Shown piece by piece: positions 34,549 through 45,200 of a stretch of DNA of 64,000 nucleotides (position 1 is the first letter of the stretch; each line of letters opens with the position of its first letter). Below the pieces are notes generated by a model, which was given only the letters and a program-made list of their open reading frames with translations, did not search any database and was not told the DNA's origin. Location: NCBI RefSeq assembly GCF_009602705.1, contig NZ_VSWH01000001.1, forward strand, positions 124,001-188,000, in the 5' to 3' direction. Source of the stretch: Chryseobacterium vaccae. Its GTDB lineage: Bacteria > Bacteroidota > Bacteroidia > Flavobacteriales > Weeksellaceae. The position numbers were made by a program, and so were the translations under genes.

Positions 34549-37500
34549 CTATATTCTTAACATTCGTTGTGTTTCTAATTTAGTAATCTCCTGCAAAGTT
34601 ATTGGGAATGTATTTATTATTTTTTCTAAATCAGTACGATTGATTAAGACAACATCATTTGATTTCGCAAGAATTTTAGCTGATGTACTGTACTCGTTGT
34701 TTGTAATAATAAGTAACTTAAACTGGTTTTTAAATTGAGTTTGATAATAATTTTTAGCTGTGTAAATTTCTTGTATTGCTTCATTTCCAACCAATGATTT
34801 TGTTTGTTTGACTTGTATAAGATAATTTTCTCCATTCTTCAAAACGACAACATCAACTCCTTTGTCGTTGGAATATGGCGTAAGATAAACTTCAAAACCT
34901 TGTTTGTTGTATAATGCTGCTATTGTCGCTTCAAATAAATTTGGATTCAAGCGGTCTATGTCTGTAATCGTTTGAACCTTTGGTTTACTTTCTGTTTTTG
35001 TTCCAAATATATTTCCAAACAATTCGTCTGGTGTCAGTTCGGCTTGTTCAGTCGGAAAAAGGGTATTGCTTGCCAAAGCTTTTTTGTTATTCAATAACGT
35101 GTCAAGAATTTCATCAAAGGATTTTATTCTATTGCCATGCTCATCTTTCATATCTTCTGGAAATATCGCCATAGGATAGTAAACAAACACTTCTTTTTGT
35201 TGTCCAATGCGGTAGGCTCTATCAGTGGCCTGCTCTTCTTTTGCCGGATTCCAATGTCGCGTGTAATGTATAATATGATTTGCTTTCGTAACATTCAATC
35301 CAACCCCTGCTGCAATAGGCGACATAATAATTATATTAAATCCATCTTCTGTTTGGAAACGGTCAATTGTTTGTTGTCTGCTTAACTTCGATTTTCCTTC
35401 AAGTTGTTTTGTAGTTGGTGTATCTCCGTTAATAATGCTGGCAAATATTCCAAAAATGTCATAAACTATTTTCTGCAACATTTTTTGTGTTTCTCTTCTG
35501 TCTGCAAACATAATTACCTTTTCAGCTTTTGATTGTATGTCAGCCAAAATCCCTATTGTAGTTTGTAGTTTGGATGAGCTTGCAATTAGTTCATCGCTGG
35601 TGAAATTCAAAATCTGACTTTCTAATAAAAATGGATGGTCCGAAATATCTCTTATCGCCCAAAGAGATTTTAGTTTTTGATTTCTTTTTTCTACTCCTTC
35701 TAATTCTGAATTATTTGCCATTTCAATTTCCTGTTTGTAGCGGTTTAACTGAATTGATGGCATTATTTTCTTAAACCTTGATTTTTCGTTGTCGTGTTTT
35801 GTTGGTAAATCTTTTGCGACATCACTTTTCAATCTTCTTTTGATAAAAACGCCAATATTGCTACGAAGCTGTTCGGTCAATAGTATAATGTCAGTGTTTT
35901 CATCACTCAATGGCTTTTGATATTCCTTTGCAAAGTCTTTGGCATTACCTAAAAGTCCGGGAACTGCAAAGTCCATTAAACACCAAATATCCACCAACGT
36001 ATTTTCTACCGGTGTACCTGTCATCGCAATTTTGAAATCTGCTTTTAAGGCTTTGCTGGCGTTTGTTATTTGCGTTCCTGGTGTTTTTATTTTTTGTGCT
36101 TCATCAAGAGCAATTACTGCAAAGTCAACCAATCCCAAACTAATTTGATATGACCTTAATGTTTCATAATTGGTTAAAATTATTTGTTTGAATTGTAATC
36201 GTTTTGCGTCTTGCTGATTTTTTGCTGGATTGTTTTCCTTTGTCAAAGAAACTGAACCATACAATCTGCATAGTGATAGATTTTGTGAGCTGAAAAATTT
36301 CTGATATTCATTTTCCCAGTTTTCAAGCAAACTTACTGGTGCTACAATCAAATAAGGTTTGTTATCATTGCAATATTGGCAATGCCATTCAAGAAAATAC
36401 AATAATTGCAAAGTTTTACCCAATCCCATATCATCGGCCAATAACCCACCCGCAAAGTTTTCTTTGAACAAGGATTGTAACCAAGAAATCCCTTCCTTCT
36501 GATGTTCTTTTAAAGTAATTCCGTTTTCTAAATTCGAAATGCTATAAAATTTGTGTTTTAAGTTTTCTGGTAATTCATTTCCATTAGAAAATTCAGTCAA
36601 TTCTGCATTTTCTTTAATTATAAGTACTTCGTGGTCTGTTTTCTTTTCTTGCTTTACAGGTTTATTTGGATTTTCAAACTGCTTCTTAGCGGTTTTAATA
36701 AACTTTTCAGCGTCTTCAATTGGTATTTCAGCGTCTTCCCATTGAACTGTTTGCTTATTTTTCTTAACTGCATTTTCTTTTTGTTCTATGAAATCAGAGA
36801 GCTTTTCTTGCGACTTAAAATAAATTCTTTTTTCTCCAAGTACCTTGTCTTTAATAATAATTCCGGGAATCCATTGTGATTTGTACGGGCTTGCGAAAGG
36901 GTAGAACTTTGGACTGTAAATGCCAATTTCTTTTACTCTGTCACTGTAAAAAACAGTAAAATCTACTTCCTCATCATTAAAGAACAATTCGGGGTGTTCA
37001 ATAATTTCTTGAATGTCGTTACGGTCTGAAATTTTTCTTTTCGCTTTTACTTTCTGTAATTCTGTTTTTTGATTTTCAGAAATTACTACTCTCGTTGTTT
37101 CTCCATTATCTCCTAATACTGGATATACATTATGAACCATCGGAAATTTATCAAACATATTGGTAAATCCAATTGTGTTTTTAATTTCTATCGAAGGCAA
37201 AATTTCAAGAAATCCATTATTGAAATCAATATCTAGTTTTATTTTTTCTGGAATAAATAATTCTTGATTATTTAAAAAATGCTCCAATGTTAAACTGCTA
37301 TCTTTTGAAAATGATTTAATCTCTGAGAGCTTTTTAAGGTTTGTCATATTTCCTTTATCAGAATCTGCTGATTGATTGAACTCGTCAATTGCTTTGCAGA
37401 TTTGATATTGGTTTTCAGATAGTAAATATTCGTTTTCTTCAACTTTTATTACTGCTCCGTTTCGGGTCGTTTTTAGTCTTGTTCCATTGGGTGCAAAATC

Positions 37501-37821
37501 ATAAAATCCATATTTGAATTTAAAAGAATTGTGAGTTAAGGTTCCGTCTGATTCTACAAAAATCTCATACGGATAGATTTTTGGCAAATCCAATATTTGC
37601 TTATCTAGTTCGCTTAGCCTAACAATATCTATAGTTTCAATGTCACAAGAATTTTCTGTATAATCAGCTAAACCATTATCGTGTAATTCCGTAAGAATTG
37701 CAAGTTGTGATAAAAATTCTGCTTGTAATTTTTCCCATTCTGAAACATAAACTTTGCTTCCCGATTCGTTTAGGAAATAAAATGAGAATCTACTATTGTC
37801 ATTTAAATATTTTAAAATCAT
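34549..37821 (-). CDS. zorD: ZorD: SNF2-family helicase with C-terminal Mrr-like nuclease domain
   Basis: The 1090-residue protein has an N-terminal region typical of ZorD, an SNF2 ATPase (LLADDMGLGKT near residue 464, LDEAQK near 573, AAGVGLNV, and HWNPAKEEQATDRAYRIGQ as motif VI) and a C-terminal Mrr-type endonuclease domain (KGVDVVVLKN near 987, YLIQVKQTK near 1003). ZorD is the nuclease arm of type I Zorya, destroying invading DNA near the membrane motor. Its start overlaps the zorC stop by 4 bp. All core motifs look intact. Confidence 0.9.
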   Translation of the reverse strand: MILKYLNDNSRFSFYFLNESGSKVYVSEWEKLQAEFLSQLAILTELHDNGLADYTENSCDIETIDIVRLSELDKQILDLPKIYPYEIFVESDGTLTHNSFKFKYGFYDFAPNGTRLKTTRNGAVIKVEENEYLLSENQYQICKAIDEFNQSADSDKGNMTNLKKLSEIKSFSKDSSLTLEHFLNNQELFIPEKIKLDIDFNNGFLEILPSIEIKNTIGFTNMFDKFPMVHNVYPVLGDNGETTRVVISENQKTELQKVKAKRKISDRNDIQEIIEHPELFFNDEEVDFTVFYSDRVKEIGIYSPKFYPFASPYKSQWIPGIIIKDKVLGEKRIYFKSQEKLSDFIEQKENAVKKNKQTVQWEDAEIPIEDAEKFIKTAKKQFENPNKPVKQEKKTDHEVLIIKENAELTEFSNGNELPENLKHKFYSISNLENGITLKEHQKEGISWLQSLFKENFAGGLLADDMGLGKTLQLLYFLEWHCQYCNDNKPYLIVAPVSLLENWENEYQKFFSSQNLSLCRLYGSVSLTKENNPAKNQQDAKRLQFKQIILTNYETLRSYQISLGLVDFAVIALDEAQKIKTPGTQITNASKALKADFKIAMTGTPVENTLVDIWCLMDFAVPGLLGNAKDFAKEYQKPLSDENTDIILLTEQLRSNIGVFIKRRLKSDVAKDLPTKHDNEKSRFKKIMPSIQLNRYKQEIEMANNSELEGVEKRNQKLKSLWAIRDISDHPFLLESQILNFTSDELIASSSKLQTTIGILADIQSKAEKVIMFADRRETQKMLQKIVYDIFGIFASIINGDTPTTKQLEGKSKLSRQQTIDRFQTEDGFNIIIMSPIAAGVGLNVTKANHIIHYTRHWNPAKEEQATDRAYRIGQQKEVFVYYPMAIFPEDMKDEHGNRIKSFDEILDTLLNNKKALASNTLFPTEQAELTPDELFGNIFGTKTESKPKVQTITDIDRLNPNLFEATIAALYNKQGFEVYLTPYSNDKGVDVVVLKNGENYLIQVKQTKSLVGNEAIQEIYTAKNYYQTQFKNQFKLLIITNNEYSTSAKILAKSNDVVLINRTDLEKIINTFPITLQEITKLETQRMLRI

Positions 37822-39224
37822 TTGAATACTTTTTCATTTAACCAATGATTAAACTTATGTTGCCAATTTTCATTGTGAAATAAACGTCCTTCTTCGTTTG
37901 TGTAATAGTAATTTGAATCGCTTTGTATAGCTAATGGTAACGAGCTATTTCTTAAATCATCAACGCTGTTTAATTTATAGTTGAGATTTGGTTTATTAAG
38001 GCTGTTGATTTTATATGCGCAACAGGCGTAACCTTCATTGCTAAATTCAATCAGCATATAATCGCCAATGTATAAAATAAAAGCAGAAACATCTCTTCTA
38101 CTTGAAACTGTTTCAAATCTGGCATCTATATATTCGGTTATTTTTTCATCTCGTTTTAAAATACTTTTAGTATGAACAGGTCCATAAACTTTGAAAGATG
38201 ATATTTTTGAAGCAAAACGAAGCCAAAATTTCTTTCGTCTTTCATCATTAATGCAAACATTGAAAAACACATTGATAAATTGTTGCGTAATCCACTCGTT
38301 CAAAATATTTCGTCCTTGAATTATTTCTCGCTTTTCAATTTCTGTTGCATTCTCAAAAGCTGTCCAATTTGAAATATTACTTGGGTCACCAATTTGAGTG
38401 AAGGCGACTTTTTTTATTTTATCTTGTACCATTGCAAATTCAGGTTGGTTTGCTTGGATGATAATTTTACTGATTAACCTTTTATTGGTAACTGAGCTGT
38501 TGTGTTTTTGCAATACATCATTCAGGTTTTCAACCTCATCTGCAATTTTGGCTTTGTTTCTTTCGTAATAAGTTACAATAACCTTTGAGAAATAAGGATA
38601 ATCAAACCAAGATTCAGGAACGCCTAATATTTTTGTAGCTTCTTGAATTGGTCTGTTAAGTTTGGCGATTGTATCTCCTAAAATCAAATCTCCATTTTTT
38701 GAGTTGAAAAATCTTTTGTTATTTTTGAATGAAGCTATTGAACTTCGATTGCCTGAATAATTGTCTAATTTTTGATTGATAAAATGCTCTACTTGCTCTA
38801 ATGATTTCGGATATATTGTTTCCCAATTTTTCAAAAAGCAATCTATCAAACCAACTAAAAATGAATCACGCCAGTTTGATTCTAATAAAGTCAAAGCATA
38901 TTTCAACTCATTTTCATTGCTGAAAATGGAAGTTAAACTTTGTTCTGAATAATTCAAGGAATAGGTAAGCGTTCTTAATTCTCTCCGTTCAAAACTTGTA
39001 TCTTTACTAATGATAAAATTTTTAAATTTTCTAAAAACTTGTGGAATGAGATTATTTGGTGGTTCAGGAAAAGGATTTGCTCCGACTTCTTCTGTTATTT
39101 TTTGAAGCTTATCAATTCGATGGTCGTTCAACGACGCAAGAGTAATCGGAATAATCTTTTTTGCCGACTGCTGAAATGTAGTTGGTGAAAAATGAAATTG
39201 TAATATGTCTTGGGTTGTTGGCAT
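37818..39224 (-). CDS. zorC: ZorC: EH_Signature domain protein
   Basis: The 468-residue protein carries the EH_Signature pattern: FWLRFASKISSFKVYGP, then ILYIGDYMLIEFSNEGYACCAY (signature Glu in LIEFSNEG) and FHNENWQHKFNHWLNE (signature His). ZorC is the DNA-binding partner needed by type I Zorya. It starts 1 bp after the zorA stop and overlaps zorD by 4 bp, so the whole set is one operon. Confidence 0.88.
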   Translation of the reverse strand: MPTTQDILQFHFSPTTFQQSAKKIIPITLASLNDHRIDKLQKITEEVGANPFPEPPNNLIPQVFRKFKNFIISKDTSFERRELRTLTYSLNYSEQSLTSIFSNENELKYALTLLESNWRDSFLVGLIDCFLKNWETIYPKSLEQVEHFINQKLDNYSGNRSSIASFKNNKRFFNSKNGDLILGDTIAKLNRPIQEATKILGVPESWFDYPYFSKVIVTYYERNKAKIADEVENLNDVLQKHNSSVTNKRLISKIIIQANQPEFAMVQDKIKKVAFTQIGDPSNISNWTAFENATEIEKREIIQGRNILNEWITQQFINVFFNVCINDERRKKFWLRFASKISSFKVYGPVHTKSILKRDEKITEYIDARFETVSSRRDVSAFILYIGDYMLIEFSNEGYACCAYKINSLNKPNLNYKLNSVDDLRNSSLPLAIQSDSNYYYTNEEGRLFHNENWQHKFNHWLNEKVFK

Positions 39225-39225
39225 A

Positions 39226-40761
39226 TTAATTTCTTCTTCCGTTTAGTTTGCTAAGTTGTTCGGTTAGTTCTTCCAAAATATCTTCTTGTTTTGATGAGGC
39301 TCCCGCAAGTGATTCTGCGGTTTTAGTTAAAGCATCGGTATATTTGCCTAAATAGGTTTCAAGGCTTCCGCTTACGGTTGCTTGATAGTCTTTTAAACCT
39401 GTTGTGATTTTTGCAAAAATGTCTTGCAATCCTTTTTCAATAATCTCAAACTTCTGTGCGTAATCGGCAGAAACAGTTTTTGCTGTTTCTAAAGATTTTT
39501 GAATTTCAGTGATTGTATTTGAATTGTTTTGTAAGAATTGATTAGAATGTTTTGAAAATTCATTTTGCGATTCTCCAAATCTGCTTGATGAGGTATTGAT
39601 TTCCTGCGACACGTTTCTAAATACGGAAATAACTTTATCCAACTCTGTTTGAGCTTGATTAAGTTTTGAAATACTTCCGTTTACTTCAGTGGACAGTCCG
39701 TTCATTTTTTCAATACTTGTATTGAAAGCACTTAAAAGGTTTTCTGAAACTTGAAGATTTTTAGATTGTTCGGTTAATAGTGTTTGTTGTCCTGATTGTA
39801 AATCTCCAACTTTGCTTCGCAGAATTTCGCTCATATCCTCAACTTGCTTTCTCATTTGATTTGTAGATTCTTCCGATTGAGAAAGTGTTTGTTTTGAAAT
39901 TTGCTGTACCACCTCTTGCAGTCCTCTGAAATTTTCATTGAGGTTATCCGTCATATTTTGCAACTTGGTAGGGAAATCAGTCAATGAACCGCCTGCTTGT
40001 CCAAGCAATACTGCTAGACGTTCCATTTCGTTCTTAGTATCTCCACTCATTGAAATTTTAAATTCTTCAATCATTTTACCCATCGATTCCTGCAATTCTT
40101 TTACAATATTTTGCGTCATATCTGTTGCAGGATCCTTGAGCTTGTTACCTAAACTTTCAATTTCTGCTTTTACCAATTTCAATTCGGCAACAACACCTTC
40201 TGTCGGATTATTCAAAATTTGCTCGAATCCTGCTGAAATAGTCAATGCCAAATCGGAGGAGAATGTTTGTAATGCGTTTGATTGTTTAGCAGATTCTTTA
40301 TAAATATCCCGAAAAATGTTCCCCGGTTTAATCGTATTACCATTATCGTCAGTAGAAGAAAACTCGTTTCTTAGTTCTGTTATTAATTCGATTAGTTTAT
40401 TAATGGCGTTTGTTTCATCACTTAAAACTCCTTTTTCATTTTTGTTTTTAATAAATGAAATTCGTTTCGAGAAAATTATTGAAAGTGCAATTCCAAAAAT
40501 AGATGCAAAAAAAGCTGTTTTTAAACCCTTTAATAATGTTGGGATACTTTGTTCAATATCTTCGGGATTAAAAAACCATAGTCCGTAAGCAATACCACCA
40601 AATGTTCCTAAAATTCCAATGGTGGTAAACATTGAAGGGATTAAATCCAAATCGTTTTGGTTTACTTTTTTGTAATCATTTTTTGATATATTTAGAACAT
40701 ATATTCCATAAATTAAATATGAAATCAAGCCTAGTGCGATAATTATTTCAACTATGTTCAT
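39226..40761 (-). CDS. zorA: ZorA: MotA/TolQ/ExbB-like motor protein with long coiled-coil tail
   Basis: The 511-residue protein has an N-terminal membrane helix (residues 3-22), then the MotA-type segments PSMFTTIGILGTFGGIAYGL and GLKTAFFASIFGIALSIIF, and a tail of about 380 residues predicted to be helical (many Leu/Gln/Ser heptads). ZorA pentamers with ZorB form a proton-driven motor whose tail reaches into the cytosol and is needed for signalling. Its start overlaps the zorB stop by 4 bp. Note the order: zorB comes first here. Confidence 0.9.
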   Translation of the reverse strand: MNIVEIIIALGLISYLIYGIYVLNISKNDYKKVNQNDLDLIPSMFTTIGILGTFGGIAYGLWFFNPEDIEQSIPTLLKGLKTAFFASIFGIALSIIFSKRISFIKNKNEKGVLSDETNAINKLIELITELRNEFSSTDDNGNTIKPGNIFRDIYKESAKQSNALQTFSSDLALTISAGFEQILNNPTEGVVAELKLVKAEIESLGNKLKDPATDMTQNIVKELQESMGKMIEEFKISMSGDTKNEMERLAVLLGQAGGSLTDFPTKLQNMTDNLNENFRGLQEVVQQISKQTLSQSEESTNQMRKQVEDMSEILRSKVGDLQSGQQTLLTEQSKNLQVSENLLSAFNTSIEKMNGLSTEVNGSISKLNQAQTELDKVISVFRNVSQEINTSSSRFGESQNEFSKHSNQFLQNNSNTITEIQKSLETAKTVSADYAQKFEIIEKGLQDIFAKITTGLKDYQATVSGSLETYLGKYTDALTKTAESLAGASSKQEDILEELTEQLSKLNGRRN

Positions 40762-41480
40762 TTTTCATCAATATTTTTAAGTGCCTCGTTTATAATGGCT
40801 TCACTGGTTGTTACAATTCTAAATTCAACCCTTCTCGATTTGTCATTATCAATCGGTTGTTTAGTGTCGAAGGAGATTTTATAGTTTTTATCAACGGCAC
40901 GACCATAAGAGAGTCCATTAGCTGTAAGCCAATATTGTAATCTTTCTTTTTCTGTTGGTTGTAAGTTGATGAAACATTTTTGGGTACGCAGAAAAGCAAG
41001 TACATTTCTTCCTCTGTCTTGGGAAAGTTTCATATTGTCAATATAAGGGTCGCCTGAAAGTCCGATTGGTTTTGTATCAGTATGTCCTTCAATTCTGATT
41101 TCAGCAATCTTATCTTTATATTTTTCTTGCAATACAACAGAAAGATATTTTGGAAGAAAATCCGTAAGAATAGTTTGAAAATGAGAAGTAATGTCGGAGC
41201 TTCCTGTTCCGAAAAGCACTTGCGGGTTTGTAAATTTTATCGATAAATCATTGTCAAGCTTTAAATCCCATTTGGCAAAATCATTTTTAAAAGCTTCATT
41301 TAATTCATTGTATAAAGCAACTTTTGATTCTTCGTAGTCTTTAAAGATTTTGTTTTGTTCTTTCTGACGCTTTTCTACCAAAGCCATGTAAGAAATAGAC
41401 ATAAATAAAAAAATGACCATTAAAACCGTCATTAAATCCGCTAGGGGAATCCAGTGGCTTTCTTTCTTTGTTCCTGACAT
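40758..41480 (-). CDS. zorB: ZorB: MotB/OmpA-like peptidoglycan-binding stator protein
   Basis: The 240-residue protein has a single N-terminal membrane helix with a conserved acidic residue (WIPLADLMTVLMVIFLFMS, Asp15 as candidate proton carrier), a linker, and an OmpA-like domain (IRIEGHTDTKP, NMKLSQDRGRNVLAFL, RRVEFRI) that binds peptidoglycan. It is the first gene of the Zorya operon, preceded by a 260-bp gap with a promoter-like site. Confidence 0.9.
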   Translation of the reverse strand: MSGTKKESHWIPLADLMTVLMVIFLFMSISYMALVEKRQKEQNKIFKDYEESKVALYNELNEAFKNDFAKWDLKLDNDLSIKFTNPQVLFGTGSSDITSHFQTILTDFLPKYLSVVLQEKYKDKIAEIRIEGHTDTKPIGLSGDPYIDNMKLSQDRGRNVLAFLRTQKCFINLQPTEKERLQYWLTANGLSYGRAVDKNYKISFDTKQPIDNDKSRRVEFRIVTTSEAIINEALKNIDEK

Positions 41481-41546
41481 TTAATTTCTATATTCTAATT
41501 TGGATTCTTGATTATTAGTTAGTTTTGTGTGAAATGTATTAAATCA

Positions 41547-41554
41547 CAAATGTA
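41547..41554 (-). promoter_or_regulatory. Candidate -7 promoter box of the Zorya operon
   Basis: The minus strand reads TACATTTG, a perfect TAnnTTTG box, 66 bp before the zorB ATG. A good -33 element is not obvious. The rest of the 41481-41740 gap shows nothing else I can name. Confidence 0.45.
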
Positions 41555-41740
41555 GCAATACATTTTACATTTATATTATGGTTTTCCGTAATCTATTCAA
41601 TTAAGTATGCTTAAACTGCAGCTGGTAAGTGCAATGGACGCCAAAAGCACTCTATCATACAACTACAGTTGAATTTATTTGCACCGCAACTCTCCATTTT
41701 ACTAAACTAATATTATCAGTTGGCATTTTTAATATGCGAT

Positions 41741-42283
41741 TCACAGTCTTATTAATGACAAAATACTCATTATTAAAATTAGTCCTCCAAGTATCCAAAC
41801 GGAAATTTTTAATGTCTTGTTTTCCTCCTTAATTGCGTGGCTTAACTCTTTTATATTTTTCGAAAACTCAATTTCAAAAATCTGTCTGATTTGGTTTCTC
41901 TCGTTCTCAATTAAGTTTTTAATTTCCGATTTATTTTCGTCAAGCTTTATTTTAATTGTACTTTCTAAATCTTTGTAAAACTCTTTATTTTCTTTTCGGA
42001 TTTGCTCGGTTTTTTCTTCAACAAGTTTTGAAAGCTCAGTTTTGCTTTGCTTGTTAGAGTTTTCAAGTTCAACCAAACTTTGAGCAACTTTTTCTTGCTG
42101 TGCTTTTTGAAGTTCATTTATTTTGTCAAGCGTTTTACTGTTTTCATCAAATTGCTTGCTTATTTCGTTATATGTATCAATTAAATGCTCTAACTTTTTG
42201 TAAGCACCCGAAACTTCTTTAAGTTGTCCAACTTCTTGGTTGAACTCTTCAAGTGTTTCATTAAATTTCTGCAAGTTGCTCAT
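41741..42283 (-). CDS. Membrane-anchored coiled-coil protein coupled to the RecQ-like gene
   Basis: The 180-residue protein is almost entirely predicted coiled coil (residues 1-155, Glu/Lys/Gln/Leu heptads) with one C-terminal hydrophobic helix (SVWILGGLILIMSILSLI) as a tail anchor. No enzyme motif. It starts inside the upstream nuclease-RecQ gene with a 23-bp overlap, a sign of tight coupling. A tethering or sensing partner for the helicase is the natural reading, by inference only. Confidence 0.75.
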   Translation of the reverse strand: MSNLQKFNETLEEFNQEVGQLKEVSGAYKKLEHLIDTYNEISKQFDENSKTLDKINELQKAQQEKVAQSLVELENSNKQSKTELSKLVEEKTEQIRKENKEFYKDLESTIKIKLDENKSEIKNLIENERNQIRQIFEIEFSKNIKELSHAIKEENKTLKISVWILGGLILIMSILSLIRL

Positions 42284-45200
42284 ATAATTTCCTATTAAGT
42301 TTTTTTAGTTCTTGTAATTTCTGTGCATATATATCATTGAGTAAATATGCTAATCCATAATATTCAGCTAATTCTTCCAATAAATTAGGATAAGGTTTTG
42401 TGATAGAAAGGCATAATTCTAATTGTTGTTCTTCCGACAAATGTTTTCCTAAAATTTTTAGACGGTTCAGAAAGTCGCTTTGTTCTTCTTCCGTAAAAGT
42501 TTGTTTGATACTTGATAATGCACTTTCAAATAAATCTTTGCCTCTGCTATTTTCATAGTCATTTAAAGCCAAATGAACAAAACCCGACAGAAAGTTTATA
42601 CCCTCATTTTTTCCTCTACTACTCTCATAAAAACGACTTATGCCATCTTTCATCTTTCGATATTCTTCGATTTTTGCTAGTGGGTCAACAATTTCAGGAA
42701 TGTGTACTTTCTTATATATTCTATTGCCATTATCATCAAAGCTTTTTGTGGCTTCATTTAAGTAGAATGCGTCAAACCATTGCAAGTAGTCATTGGGGTT
42801 CTCTGTAATATGTTGAAGAATGAATGTTGTGTCTGTGAATTTGAAATAACTATCAATTCTTCTTTTGAAACTTTCACTATCTTTAAATTCAGTACACCAT
42901 TCTGCTAGTGTTCGTAATGATTCCTTTCTACTAAATGCAATATTTTGAAAAGTCCAATTCAGCAAATACCAAACAGATTTTTCTAAAATTGAATTTTGAG
43001 GAATTTTCTCTAAATCCATTTTTACATCTGTGTTCGGTTCATACTTTGTGATGTAATCCGAAACACTTTTTATAATATGGTTTTCATCAACAGTTTTGAA
43101 CTGAACTTCAAAATGGTCAATGAAATTTGTTGTCCAATCGGAAACAATTCCTAAAAGACTTAAACGATAAATTGCTTTTTGTAAAGTGTCGCTATTGATT
43201 TGCAATTTTGAATAAGCGTCATTCCAAAATATCCGAAGTTTTGAGTTTTCTCGGAAATAGTTTGTGATTACACCCAAAATTATTTCCAAGTCTTTTTCAA
43301 TATCGTTTTGTCCTTGCGTAAAAAGAAAAACTTGTTTGAAAATATCTCTTCCGTTCCATTTTACTTCATCACTTATTTCTTTCATTTCAGCAAAAGTTGT
43401 TTCTTTTTTAAATAACCTTTGCACTCGTTCTTCATCGTGAGTTTCGGGCGAATAAAGCACAAAACATTTTCCTATTTTATTTTTGTTTTCCTTTTTTCGT
43501 TTGTCCCAACGTCCGGCTCTTCCAGCTTCTTGATACAAAGCTTCAACCGAACTTGGTAAACCGTAATGGAAAGTGTAATGAATATTTTGTTTGTCAATTC
43601 CCATTCCGAAAGCTTTGGTAGCGACTAAGAGCTGATATTTATTTTCTTTAAAATCCTTTTGAATTTTTTGCTTGTATTTATTGAATTCATCTCTTGCCAT
43701 TACCGGCTCTGTCCCAATTTTTCTTCCTGTATTTTCGTCTATAATATCACGTTTTGGAATGTCTCCCGAAAACCAACCTACTTTGTTTTGATAAACAGTA
43801 TTTAATGTGTTTGAAACCTGATAACAACCATAAGCACCATTTACGTTTGGTGTAAATACCAAGCCTGCTTTTTCTGTTGTTTCAATAAAACTTTCCGTGT
43901 CTTTTAAATCTTCAAGAATTTCTCTGATTTTTTGACTTTTATTTCCGTTGTCGTTGATAACTTCAAATTGCAATTCCTTTCGGCTATAATCTAAAAGTGA
44001 TTTGATATTTTCATCTTCCAAACGTTGCTTCTGTCTTGAAAACTCAATTTTAATATCTTTTAAAACGTTTACGGAAGCGGTTGCAGTTAAACCAATAAAT
44101 TTGATTTTACCTTCTCCATTTTCGTCTTTCGGGCTTAACTTGTCTATGGTTTTGGCTAAATTCAAATACGAAGTTCTGAAATCGTGTCCCCATTCTGAAA
44201 GGCAATGAACTTCATCTACAACTGCGTAAGCGATTGAAAAATTAGCAACAATCACACTTATCTTTTCTCTGAATGTTGGAATTTGAAATTTCTCGGGCGA
44301 AATCCAAACAAACAAATATCGTCCTTGCTCGAAGTTTCTTTCAATTTCTCGTCTTTCGTCTGCTTCCAAATTACTGTTGATGTAATTTACATTTGTAATC
44401 AACATTTTTTGCAAGTTGTCATTTTGGTCATCCATCAAAGATTTGATGGGACAAACCACAAAATTGATACTTGGCTGAAGTAAACAAGGAAGTTGATAAC
44501 ACAAAGATTTTCCGCCACCTGTCGGTAAAAGTCCGATTGTATCTTTTCTGTTCAATACATTGGAAACAATTGGAAATTGCCCTTCTCTAAAATTTGATTT
44601 GTCGAAAATGTTGTCAAGAAAAAACTCTAAAGTCGTTTTGTCTTCGTTCGTAATGTTGTAATTAATTGGTTCAGTTGTGCTAACTCTGAAATAGTTTTTA
44701 TCTTTTACGATGTCAAAATAATCTGTGCGGACAAAAATCACATCTTCGCTGATTTTGTTTTCATCTGTGTAGCGTTTTAATAGCGAAAAGTCAATGTTTA
44801 TAGCTTTTGTCGTTGGCTGAAATTTCGTTTTGTCGTTAGTTATTGCAATGTTGAAATTTGGCTTTTTGAGTTCTTGTTTATTTTTGAGTTGCCAAAGGTT
44901 ATCAATCCAAATAAGTAAATCTTTTATTGCTAGCTCCACAAAATTGGGTAAATATTCATGAGCTAAAATGTTGAAATTCCAATCTTGGTCAAGTGTCAAA
45001 TACTTGTGGGTAAGCAACTCAATGAGCAAGACTTGAAAACGGATTATTGCCGTAGGCAATAATTTCGTTTTAATTTCTTCTTCGCTCATCCGATTTTCTT
45101 CTATTTTCACACAAGCATTTTTGTAGTAGAATAGAAGTTTCTCAAATCTTTCAAGATGATTTAAGATCGTTTCAACTTTTGAAACATAAGAACCATTTTC

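Noticed and set aside
41629..41832. Small plus-strand frame in the gap upstream of zorB
   Set aside because: It overlaps the coiled-coil gene on the other strand and lacks coding character.
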